Below the pieces are notes generated by a model. It saw nothing but the letters and a program-made list of their open reading frames with translations, searched no databases and was not told the origin of the DNA. This document shows, piece after piece, positions 1 through 12,200 of a stretch of 64,000 nt of DNA. A program made the translations under genes and the position numbers. Positions within the stretch are counted from its first letter, which is position 1. Every line of letters begins with the position of its first letter. This DNA is from Sipunculus nudus (Eukaryota; Annelida; Sipuncula; Golfingiida; Sipunculidae), in NCBI GenBank assembly GCA_026874595.1, contig CM049306.1, positions 13,661,019 through 13,725,018 on the forward strand, read 5' to 3'.

Positions 1-3000
1 GAACAAAACACACAACTTCACTCTGGATTCCTGTCAATCACTGAAACAAGAATTTACAAACGATTCACAGAGAACAAAACGCATCCCTTCACTTGGGGTC
101 CTGTCAATCCCTGAGACCTGAATACATGTCATAGCTTGTCAATCATACAGTACAAAACACAACTTCATTCTGGATTCCTGTCAATCACTGATTCCAGAAT
201 ACATATCTTAGCTTGTCAATCATACAGAACAAAACACAACTTCATTCTGGATTCCTGTCAATCACTGATTCCAGAATATACATGACTCAGCTTGTCAATC
301 ACATAGAACAAAACACACAACTTCACTCTGGATTCCTGTCAATCACTGAAACAAGAATTTACAAACTATTCACAGAGAACAAAACACATCCCTTCACTTG
401 GAGTCCTGTCAATACCTGAGACCTGAATACATGTCATAGCTTGTCAATCATACAGAACAAAACACGACTTCATTCTGGATTCCTGTCAATCACTGATTCC
501 AGAATACATATCTTAGCTTGTCAATCATACAGAACAAATCACAACTTGATTCTGGATTCCTGTCAATCACTGATTCCAGAATATACATGTCTCAGCTTGT
601 CAATCACATAGAACAAAACACACAACTTCACTCTGGATTCCTGTCAATCACTGAAACAAGAATTTACAAAGTATTCACAGAGAACAAAACACATCCCTTC
701 ACTTGGAGTCCTGTCAATCCCTGAGACCTGAATACATGTCAAAGCTTGTCAATCATACAGAACAAAACACAACTTCATTCTGGATTCCTGTCAATCCCTC
801 AGACCTGAATACATGTCAAAGCTTGTCAATCATACAGAACAAAACACAACTTGATTCTGGATTCCTGTCAATCACTGATTCCAGAATATACATGTCTCAG
901 CTTGTCAATCACATAGAACAAAACACACAACTTCACTCTGGATTCCTGTCAATCACTGAAACAAAAATTTACAAACTATTCACAGAGAACAAAACACACT
1001 CCAGTCCTGCCAATCCCTGAGACCTGAATACATGTCATAGCTTGTCAATCATACAGAACAAAATACAACTTGATTCTGGATTCCTGTCAATCACTGATTC
1101 CAGAATACATATCATAGCTTGTCAATCACATAGAACAAAACACACAACTTCACTCTGGATTCCTGTCAATCACTGAAACAAGAATTTACAAACTATTCAC
1201 AGAGAACAAAACACACTCCAGTCCTGTCAATCCCTGAGACCTGAATACATGTCATAGCTTGTCAATCATACAGAACAAAATACAACTTGATTCTGGAATC
1301 CTGTCAATCACTGATTCCAGAATACATATCATAGCTTGTCAATCACATAGAACAAAACACACAACTTCACTCTGGATTCCTGTCAATCACTGAAACAAGA
1401 ATTTACAAACTATTCACAGAGAACAAAACACATCCCTTCACTTGGAGTCCTGTCAATCCCTGAGACCTGAATACATGTCATAGCTTGTCAATCATACAGA
1501 ACAAAACACAACTTCATTCTGGATTCCTGTCAATCACTGATTCCAGAATACATATCTTAGCTTGTCAATCACATAGAACAAAAAAAAAAAACAACTTCAC
1601 TCTGGATTCCTGTCAATCACTGAAACAAGAATTTACAAAGTATTCACAGAGAACAAAACACATCCCTTCACTTGGAGTCCTGTCAATCATTGTGACAAGA
1701 ATAAACAAACTTAAAAGCTTGTCAATCGCAAAGAACAAAACACAACTTGATTCTGGATTCCTATCAATCACTGATTCCAGAATATACACATCTCAGCTTG
1801 TCAATCATACAGAACAAAACACACAACTTCACTCTGGATTCCTGTCAATCAATGTGACAAGAATAAACAAACTTAAAAGCTTGTCAACTGCACAGAACAA
1901 AACACAACTTGATTCTGGATTCCTGTCAATCACTGATTCCAGAATATACAGAACAAAACACACAACTTCACCCTGGATTCCTGTCAATCATTGTGACAAG
2001 AATAAACAAACTTAAAAGCTTGTCAATCGCACAGGACAAAACACAACTTGATTCTGGATTCCTATCAATCACTGATTCCAGAATATACACATCTCAGCTT
2101 GTCAATCACACAGAACAAAACACACAACTTCACTCTGGATTCCTGTCAATCACTGAAACAAGAATTTACAAACAATTCACAGAGAACAAAACGCTTCCCT
2201 TCACTTGGGGTCCTGTCAATCCCTGAGACCTGAATACATGTCATAGCTTGTCAATCATACAGTACAAAACACAACTTCACTCTGGATTCCTGTCAATCAC
2301 TGATTCCAGAATACATATCTTAGCTTGTCAATCATACAGAACAAAACACAACTTCATTCTGGATTCCTGTCAATCACTGATTCCAGAATATACATGACTC
2401 AGCTTGTCAATCACATAGAACAAAACACACAACTTCACTCTGGATTCCTGTCAATCACTGAAACAAGAATTTACAAACTATTCACAGAGAACAAAACACA
2501 TCCCTTCACTTGGAGTCCTGTCAATACCTGAGACCTGAATACATGTCATAGCTTGTCAATCATACAGAACAAAACACGACTTCATTCTGGATTCCTGTCA
2601 ATCACTGATTCCAGAATACATATCTTAGCTTGTCAATCATACAGAACAAATCACAACTTGATTCTGGATTCCTGTCAATCACTGATTCCAGAATATACAT
2701 GTCTCAGCTTGTCAATCACATAGAACAAAACACACAACTTCACTCTGGATTCCTGTCAATCACTGAAACAAGAATTTACAAAGTATTCACAGAGAACAAA
2801 ACACATCCCTTCACTTGGAGTCCTGTCAACCCCTGAGACCTGAATACATGTCAAAGCTTGTCAATCATACAGAACAAAACACAACTTCATTCTGGATTCC
2901 TGTCAATCCCTGAGACCTGAATACATGTCATAGCTTGTCAATCATACAGAACAAAACACAACTTGATTCTGGATTCCTGTCAATCACTGATTCCAGAATA

Positions 3001-5600
3001 TACATGTCTCAGCTTGTCAATCACATAGAACAAAACACACAACTTCACTCTGGATTCCTGTCAACCACTGAAACAAAAATTTACAAACTATTTACAGAGA
3101 CCAAAACACACTCCAGTCCTGCCAATCCCTGAGACCTGAATACATGTCATAGCTTGTCAATCATACAGAACAAAATACAACTTGATTCTGGATTCCTGTC
3201 AATCACTGATTCCAGTATACATATCATAGCTTGTCAATCACATAGAACAAAACACACAACTTCACTCTGGATTCCTGTCAATCACTGAAACAAGAATTTA
3301 CAAACTATTCACAGAGAACAAAACACACTCCAGTCCTGTCAATCCCTGAGACCTGAATACATGTCATAGCTTGTCAATCATACAGAACAAAATACAACTT
3401 GATTCTGGAATCCTGTCAATCACTGATTCCAGAATACATATCATAGCTTGTCAATCACATAGAACAAAACACACAACTTCACTCTGGATTCCTGTCAATC
3501 ACTGAAGCAAGAATTTACAAACTATTCACAGAGAACAAAACACATCCCTTCACTTGGAGTCCTGTCAATCCCTGAGACCTGAATACATGTCATAGCTTGT
3601 CAATCATACAGAACAAAACACAACTTCATTCTTGATTCCTGTCAATCACTGATTCCAGAATACATATCTTAGCTTGTCAATCACATAGAACAAAACACAC
3701 AACTTCACTCTGGATTCCTGTCAATCACTGAAACAAGAATTTACAAACTATTCACAGAGAACAAAACACACTCCAGTCCTGTCAATCCCTGAGACCTGAA
3801 TACATGTCATAGCTTGTCAATCATACAGAACAAAATACAACTTGATTCTGGATTCCTGTCAATCACTGATTCCAGAATACATATCATAGCTTGTCAATCA
3901 CATAGAACAAAACACACAACTTCACTCTGGATTCCTGTCAATCACTGAAACAAGAATTTACAAACTATTCACAGAGAACAAAACACATCCCTTCACTTGG
4001 AGTCCTGTCAATCCCTGAGACCTGAATACATGTCATAGCTTGTAAATCATACAGAACAAAACACAACTTCATTCTGGATTCCTGTCAATCACTAATTCCA
4101 GAATACATAACTTAGCTTGTCAATCACATAGAACAAAACACACAACTTCACTCTGGATTCCTGTCAATCACTGAAACAAGAATTTACAAACTATTCACAG
4201 AGAACAAAACACATCCCTTCACTTGGAGTCCTGTCAATCCCTGAGACCTGAATACATGTCATAGCTTGTCAATCATACAGAACAAAATACAACTTGATTC
4301 TGGATTCCTGTCAATCACTGATTCCAGAATACATATCATAGCTTGTCAATCACATAGAACAAAACACACAACTTCACTCTGGATTCCTGTCAATCACTGA
4401 AACAAGAATTTACAAACTATTCACAGAGAACAAAACACACTCCAGTCCTGTCAATCCCTGAGACCTGAATACATGTCATAGCTTGTCAATCATACAGAAC
4501 AAAATACAACTTGATTCTGGAATCCTGTCAATCACTGATTCCAGAATACATATCATAGCTTGTCAATCACATAGAACAAAACACACAACTTCACTCTGGA
4601 TTCCTGTCAATCACTGAAACAAGAATTTACAAACTATTCACAGAGAACAAAACACATCCCTTCACTTGGAGTCCTGTCAATCCCTGAGACCTGAATACAT
4701 GTCATAGCTTGTCAATCATACAGAACAAAACACAACTTCATTCTTGATTCCTGTCAATCACTGATTCCAGAATACATATCTTAGCTTGTCAATCACATAG
4801 AACAAAACACACAACTTCACTCTGGATTCCTGTCAATCACTGAAACAAGAATTTACAAACTATTCACAGAGAACAAAACACACTCCAGTCCTGTCAATCC
4901 CTGAGACCTGAATACATGTCATAGCTTGTCAATCATACAGAACAAAATACAACTTGATTCTGGATTCCTGTCAATCACTGATTCCAGAATACATATCATA
5001 GCTTGTCAATCACATAGAACAAAACACACAACTTCACTCTGGATTCCTGTCAATCACTGAAACAAGAATTTACAAACTATTCACAGAGAACAAAACACAT
5101 CCCTTCACTTGGAGTCCTGTCAATCCCTGAGACCTGAATACATGTCATAGCTTGTAAATCATACAGAACAAAACACAACTTCATTCTGGATTCCTGTCAA
5201 TCACTAATTCCAGAATACATAACTTAGCTTGTCAATCACATAGAACAAAACACACAACTTCACTCTGGATTCCTGTCAATCACTGAAACAAGAATTTACA
5301 AACTATTCACAGAGAACAAAACACATCCCTTCACTTGGAGTCCTGTCAATCCCTGAGACCTGAATACATGTCATAGCTTGTCAATCATACAGAACAAAAC
5401 ACGACTTCATTCTGGATTCCTGTCAATCCCTGAGACCTGAATACATGTCATAGCTTGTCAATCATACAGAACAAAACACAACTTCATTCTGGATTCCTGT
5501 CAATCACTGAAACAAGAATACACAAATTCTTCTTTGCTTGTCAATCACACAGAACAAAACACAGAATTTAATACCAAAATCCTGTCAATCAGTGAGAGAA
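1..5600. repeat. Satellite array with nested higher-order repeats
   Basis: Tandem array built from modules of about 35-75 bp, each starting with a TGTCAATC core (CTTGTCAATC, CCTGTCAATCACTG, CCTGTCAATCCCTG). Modules are ordered into units of about 305 bp, recognisable by the recurring ACAAGAATTTACAAAC segment near 51, 350 and 655. Two longer periods are superimposed: base 1 corresponds to base 2113 (2112-bp shift, followed to about 1560/3672), and 3121-4232 corresponds to 4233-5344 (1112-bp shift). The last units (5500-5600) decay into non-repeat sequence. The array runs off the left edge. Short open frames inside it are by-products of the repeat. Confidence 0.95.
3121..5344. repeat. Two tandem copies of a 1112-bp higher-order unit
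   Basis: Private variants recur exactly 1112 bp apart: CTTCATTCTTGATTCC at 3624 and 4736, and TGTAAATCATACAG at 4041 and 5153. This shows block duplication on top of the short-period array. Confidence 0.85.
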
Positions 5601-6060
5601 CAAAAAAAGAAAATTCTTCTAAGCCTGTTTACATCAAAAACAGTTTATACAAAACCCTTTCAAGACACAGAGCACTCCCGTATTTCTTGTTGGACTCTTT
5701 AAAAATTGATTCTTCAATATTTTTGTTTAATATTTAAGAATGCACTTCTGTTGTTCTACAAATGACTTAATAAAAATTTGCACTTTCTTATTTTAAATTT
5801 ACTATATGTACCTTTTACTTCTGACCCAAAGTTCATTTGGTCACACACCAATATCTTTGATTATGTTTTTCTTTTCAAAAGCACACACATGAAAACATGA
5901 ATGTGACTTTGTATGGCATACCACTTGTTTCCTAATATCATTTATACTCCAAATTTACTTGATTTAATGTGTATGCCTTCAAAATTCAAACATTTCTTGG
6001 TTTCTGTAACATTTCAAGTATGCATACCATCCTAGGAAAATGCTGGGCATTTTTTTCAAC
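5601..6060. other. AT-rich spacer, no feature seen
   Basis: Sequence between the satellite and the first F3 element. No long frame, repeat or RNA gene recognised. Confidence 0.6.
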
Positions 6061-7320
6061 ACAAGGGACCCATGGGTCATGGTGCTCAGCTGAAGTTTGA
6101 AACATTTTAGCAAATGCAAAATATGCTTATTTCTACTGTATTTGATTTTCTTAGGTATAAGCAAATGAAAGCAATGAAGAAAAGGCCCTCCTACTTGGTT
6201 AGTAAAGTTCTAAATATATGATTCAAAACTAATACTCTGACAAGACTGCCATATAAAGCAGTAACAGTTTTTTGAGATACTGTGTTGTAAAGGAAATATT
6301 TTCAGGGAAATAATGCTTATAAGTTTATATTAAACCCTAGTTTTTAGCATATCCATTTTTGGCATTAATAGTTTTTATCAAATTCATTTTTTTAATTTTA
6401 CATTTTTAAAATTTGCAATAAAAAATCTGAAAATATAAGTTCATTCAGAATTGTAAGTTGCATCATTATTTATCCATAGTTTGGCTCACATCATGTCAAA
6501 TTATGCATAACTTATATTTTATAATTTTTTAATTTACAAAATGTTTAAACTGAATTTAAAAGAAAATTATTTTTATAAGATAATATTGCTTAAAAGAACA
6601 TAACGCCACAACAATGCATCTTCAACATTATTCCTTGAATCATTATTAAAAAAAGTATTGTACATTGGAGTTTTCAGTACATGCTCAATTTTATTAACTA
6701 GAATAAAAGATTCAGTAAATTTGATAAAAAAAAATCTCCTGTTCAAATCAGGTATAAACACTGTTGGTTGGATGAGGAAGAAACAATATAATTATACTAA
6801 TTACTATCTCAGCTATAATTTAATATGGAATTTAATATTAAATTCACACCTTGTGAAAAGAGTGCAAAGTTCTTACTCTTCTGAATAAGAAATTCCTCAT
6901 CTTAAGAACATCCATACTTTTACAGCAATACATCACATTGTGGACAAAATTAAATGTGCACTTAAGTCATTGTTACCCACTGTGATAGAATACAAAATCC
7001 AAAATGTAGCAAAAATCTAAATAAGAATGAATCAAAAAAAAGAAAATTATCATGTTCATCTAGTTAATGCATGATTCGGGGGGGGGGGGGGGGGGGGGTG
7101 GTGGTTACATAACACAGGTGAGAGCTGCATAACTCACTGTACTGTCCATGCAGTGGCTTGATGAAAACAACACTTGACACTTGACATGGTGTCTAAAATC
7201 TTGAATAAAGGCTACTCTTTTCAATCAATTCCTTTAAAATTTAAGATTTTAAAAGATTTAATCCATATGTAAATATGCTGTGAAAATAAAATCAACAGTG
7301 TATACAGTGTATAACTTAAA
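6061..7320 (+). mobile_element. F3-family element, 3'-truncated copy
   Basis: Begins with the F3 5' signature: ACAAGG, the 12-bp palindrome GACCCATGGGTC (6067-6078), then GCTCAGCTGA (6084-6093). From 6181 to about 7300 it is collinear with 20401-21664 in the complete copy at 19737, including a G-run (7078-7098, 21 G) at the matching place. It stops where the next F3 5' end begins, so the F3 3' end is missing. Confidence 0.7.
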
Positions 7321-7646
7321 CAAGGGACCCATGGGTCACTGTGCTCAGCTGAAGTTGACCTTGAAGGTAAAAATCTAAAATAATATCAAATGGAGATAAA
7401 GTGTAAGAGGAAGAGGTAATATAGGCTATTGTTTGTTTTATATGATTGATTTATATTGATGTGCAAGAAATTGTTGCAAATAATGTTTTGTGACCTGACC
7501 ATGTGTTTCCTAATGTTGAAACTGAAGCACGTGAGGAGTTGGCGAACAAATGATCTGTACTATTACCATGATCATTAGTTGGCTTTTTGATTAACTGTTG
7601 ACATTTCAGTAGTTTACACATTTGTTCATTTTAATCTATTTTTTAC
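7321..7646 (+). mobile_element. F3-family 5' fragment
   Basis: Starts with CAAGGGACCCATGGGTCAC and GTGCTCAGCTGA. The first 75 bases nearly match the copy at the right edge (63923-64000). It ends where the F1 5' end starts. Confidence 0.65.
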
Positions 7647-8325
7647 AAGGCCTACAGGCCTAATGCAAACCTGTGCAACGTTTGGGAGTATGAATGGAGG
7701 TTTACTTTTAAAATTTAATATTGATCCTTTTAAGTCCTGCATATCTACCTTAGTCATTATGATTTCAGCAAAATGGACATTTCGGCCCTGCAAGTTTCAG
7801 ACTAGGACATTTTAAAACTAGAATATTGGTAGTCGACAAGCGACTATGTGTATCCGCAGAAATCAGTGGGACTGGTGAAATGAGGCATGGATTAAGTGGC
7901 AAGGGGAATAGAGTGAGGTGTGTTGCATATTAGCATGGATGTCTGCAGCTTAAACATGAATATAGGTGGTGCCACCTGTCATAAAATCAATAAAATTGTC
8001 CAGGATGCATAAACCTGCAAAATTTTTAGGTGGATAAGTCAAACCACTGCTGAGATATGAGTGATTTTATCCCAAGCCAGATAAACAGATGGACACTGTG
8101 AATAAATGGTTGCAGATGGCGCCACCAGTTTTGCCTATGATAAAGAGCTATGTGAGATCTATACACATGCAAAATTTTGGCCCAATCGGTCAAACTGTTC
8201 CTGAGATATGAGCTTGGATGTCTGCAGAGTAAACCTGAATGTAGGTGGCGCCGCCTGTCATAAAATCGAGAAAGCTGTCCATGATGTATAAACCTGCAAA
8301 ATTTCAGGTGGATAAGTCAAACCAC

Positions 8326-9058
8326 TGTTGCATGGACGTCACCCGGACATCGGAAGATGGCGCCACGAAGTGGTGTGGCCGCCCCCGTTTCCACGCTTAT
8401 GGATCCACCCCGCTATCAGTGACTACTGACGCGCTTTTAGAAACATAAAAACTATTCTTGGACCATTCAGTACTGGTTTTGCAGTTCTGCCGGCGCTATC
8501 GTTTCTCTCAAGCAAAACCACAAACTTCTGCGATTTTCACCCATTGTTGAAAACCTATAAAACGAACTCGCCTGCAGTACGAGGCGGGACTATTGACTTT
8601 GCTACGCCACGTTGCTGTTATCCCCGGGGACCGTGACCGTGGGCTCTTGGTCCCCAAGCCCACGGAATGCCATAAACCACGCCATGAACTTTATTATTTA
8701 GGAAGAGGAGAGACTTTATGTTTGTTTGGGGCCACATGGATTAATACAGGACTTCAGTTTTGTGTGTGCCCGAATTATGTGTTGATGATGGACTTCAGTT
8801 TCTCGTTTACCGGATTCAGTTAAGTATTTCGTTACAGTTCGTTATTTAGAGACTCAGTTTTCGTCAGAGACTTGGTTATAAATTACGTTATGTATTGACT
8901 ATTATATTATTTGTGTATGAATGTAAATATTGTAATCTAGTAATATAGTACCGTTTTTGCACCCATATTTTGGTTACGTATTCATTTGAAGAGAACGTGT
9001 CTGAGCATATGTGTTACGGTTCGGCCTGAGTTGTTTGGTGTGAAAAGGGACCGTAACA
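8326..9058 (+). repeat. 5' LTR
   Basis: 733 bp, beginning TGTTGCATGGACGTC and ending GGGACCGTAACA. Differs from the 3' LTR at three positions by eye. Confidence 0.95.
8556..8562 (+). promoter_or_regulatory. LTR TATA box
   Basis: TATAAAA about 230 bp into the LTR, followed by a GC-rich stretch (GAGGCGGG). Likely the core promoter marking the U3/R region. The 3' LTR has the same motif at 14504-14510. Confidence 0.6.
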
Positions 9059-9061
9059 TAA

Positions 9062-9079
9062 TGGCGACCGCGACGAGAC
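9062..9079 (+). other. Putative primer-binding site
   Basis: TGGCGACCGCGACGAGAC lies 3 nt after the 5' LTR. TGG pairs with the CCA end of a tRNA. The first eight bases look like the complement of a tRNA-Arg 3' end as I recall it, with mismatches further in. The tRNA identity is tentative. Confidence 0.5.
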
Positions 9080-9216
9080 CCTGTATTTCGTAATAACGGC
9101 TACATTTGGATGTAAAATTTCACAGTGGTCTCTATAACTTCTAGTTATTGAACTAGTATTTAACTACAATTGAACTCGGATATTTCTCAGACACGTTATC
9201 TTGATACTTTGCAAAT

Positions 9217-12200
9217 ATGGGTACGGAATTTAAACCAAATGAAATTATACCACAATTAAGAGAAAATAGGAGCTTATTGTATACGTTAAAGAAAAATGAA
9301 CTTGAAATTGTTGCTCTACATTTAAATATTGACATCATGGATGTATGCACTGTAGAGGGTTTAAGAAATGTACTTAAGAAATCATTATATGGTGATGTAG
9401 AAAGTAAAGAGGAATCTGATTTGGAGGAAAAACCTATTAAGGAACCTCTTGGGGCAACAGCTATTGACCCGATAGAACTAGAATTGAGAAAGTATGAACT
9501 TAAATTGAAATATGAAGCTCAGGTTGAAGCAGAAATCCGTAGATGTGAAATCGAAAGAGAAACGCAAATTAAGTTGAAAGAGTTAGAGTTACAAAATCCT
9601 CAAAATCGTAAAGCACATGAGCCGTCTGAATTCCTATTCAGAAATTCGACAAAAGTACCTCCCTTCAATGAAAACGAAGTGGAGCGTTATTTCAGTTATT
9701 TTGAACGAGTGGCCACTTTAATGGCTTGGCCTAAAGGCCAGTGGACCCTGTTGTTACAAAGCGTTCTGGTTGGTCGTGCACAGGACGTTTACACTGCGCT
9801 CACAGATGAACAATGCAGGGATTACGACACTGTAAAAGAGGTCATTCTGAGAGCCTATGAATTAGTCCCCGAAGCGTATCGCTTAAAATTTAGGAATGCC
9901 ACCAAAAGAGAAAATCAATCTCATGTTGAATATGCTAGAGACAAAGAAAGTGCATTTAATAGATGGTGTCAGTCTATGAAAATTGATCAGGATTTTGAAA
10001 AACTCAAACAACTAATTTTGATAGAAGAGTTCAAAAGGCATATCCGTAGTGACATTAAAATATTTTTGGATGAACATAAAGTAAGGAATGTAAACGAGGC
10101 TGGTGTCCTGGCAGATGAATTTGCCTTGACGCACCGCCCCAGTTATACCAGTCACAGGAGGAGGTATGGTGAGAAAAGAGAAGGTAGCAAAAGCCCAAAA
10201 CTGGGTCGGAGAAAGGGTAGTCCCTACTATCGGGGTCACTCCGGCTCAGGTAAACCACAGTCCGATCATGGTAAACCCCAGTATAAAAGTCAATCTGACT
10301 CTCCTGCTCAACATAAAGAGGGACAACCTAGGACTGGACCCAAATATTGTACATTCTGTGAGTTCAAGGGGCATACAGAATCTGAGTGTTATAGAAAAAG
10401 ATACGGTCAAAGTAAGCCTAAACCTAATGCATTAACTGTTACGCAGAGCATGAAACCGGTAACAATGCCCAGTAAACTAGAGACTAAAGGTGAAACACAA
10501 AGCCCTGTCCACGAGAGCTTTCAGCCCTTTGTGTCAGATGGCTTTGTTCAGTTAGAGGGTAACCATGCAAGAAAGGCCCGTGTTAAAATCTTAAGGGATA
10601 CCGGGGCAACCCAAAGCCTCGTTTTGAAATCTGTTCTTCCCTTCTCTAAAGAGAGTTACGCGGGGTGTTCAGTTCTAGTCCAGGGCGTTAATTCAGAATT
10701 TTTAGAAGTTCCATTACACAGAGTGAAACTAGAATCTGATTTAGTCTCTGAATTTGTAACTGTAGGAGTTTGTTCAAAGTTGCCAGTAGAGGGCGTTTCG
10801 CTCCTCCTAGGCAACGATTTAGCTGGTGACAGAGTGAAAATTGATCCCAGAATGACAAAATTGCCGAGCACTGATAGGGACACAGACCTGCTCCAGCAGG
10901 AGTTTCCGGGCGTATTTCCAGGCTGTGTAGTGACTCGAGCGATGAGTAAAAAGGCAAGTCTGAAACCAGAGAGTTCTGTACTTGACCTCTCGCAAACCTT
11001 TATGGCGCATTCAAACGATGACGTCAGTGGCTTAAAGCCCGTTACGCAAGTAAATATTAAATCGCCCGCGTGTGACCCAAGTGGCACACCAAGTCCAAAG
11101 GACTCGACTACAAATGTAGTCCAGGGCAAACAGACCCTGAATAGAAATCTCCAAAGGAGTACAAACGGCGTGAAATCGCCTGATCAAAATGGGCATGAAC
11201 AGTTAAAGAAGGATAGGAGTGTAAAGAATGTAGAAGTTAGCATGAAAACTGATGATTTGATAGAAATGCAAAAGAAAGATCCTGATATTGCCTCCCTTAG
11301 AGAAAATGCCTTGACTAAAGAGGAAGCAGATAAAGTTCCAACTTGTTTCACCTTACAGAATGATGTACTAGTCAGAAAATATAGACCTCCCACTGTACCA
11401 GCGGACGAAACGTGGATTACTCTTTATCAAATTGTAGTTCCCCCCGAGTATCGCCCAGAAATCTTAAAACTTGCACATGATCATCCTATGGCAGGACATT
11501 TGGGTGTCAGGAAAACCAAACACAAAATTCTCCAACACTTCTATTGGCCCAAGTTAAAACGAGACGTGGCGAAATACTGTAAAACTTGTCATGTGTGTCA
11601 AATGATTGGAAAACCAACCCACCAAATTAGTCCTGCGCCACTCTCCCCCATACCAACAACACATGATGCGTTTGAATCAGTAATACTTGACTGTGTAGGA
11701 CCGCTAAGAAAAACTAAACATGGCAATGAATATGTTCTAACAATCATGTGTACTGCAACTAGATTTCCAGAAGCTATTCCTCTTAGAACTATATCTGCAA
11801 AGAAAATTGTTGAAGCTCTGGTTAAATTGTTTACTACTTTTGGCTTACCAAGAACAATACAAACGGATCAAGGTTCAAATTTCATGTCAAATATATTTGC
11901 CCAGGTTATGGCAGAGCTAGGCATAAAACACTACAAATCCAGTGCCTACCATCCTGAGAGTCAAGGTGCTCTAGAGCGATTTCACCAAACTCTTAAAAAC
12001 ATGATTAGAGCTTATTGTCTTGACACTGGGAACCAGTGGGATGAGGGTTTACCCTTTTTGATATTTGCAGCCCGAGAAGCAGTGCAAGAAAGCTTAGGGT
12101 TTAGCCCTTTTGAATTAGTGTATGGGCACTGTGTAAGAGGCCCCCTGGCGGTGTTAAAAGACACTTGGATGGAAAACAGTTCTCCAAGTAGCTTGTTAAA

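Noticed and set aside
213-3132. Open frames of 60-176 codons in the satellite with similar peptides (SIIQNKTQ..., SITDSRIY)
   Set aside because: They arise from the tandem repeat, occur in several frames, lack splice or start context and are interrupted at irregular places.
1-5544. CRISPR-like appearance of the array
   Set aside because: Repeats and intervening segments are both repeated; no unique spacers, no cas genes, and the window is eukaryotic.
8593-8823. 76-codon frame in each LTR
   Set aside because: Identical because the LTRs are identical; no known LTR-encoded product and no independent evidence of coding.
10656-11129. 157-codon minus frame across the protease region
   Set aside because: Shadow of the gag-pol frame.
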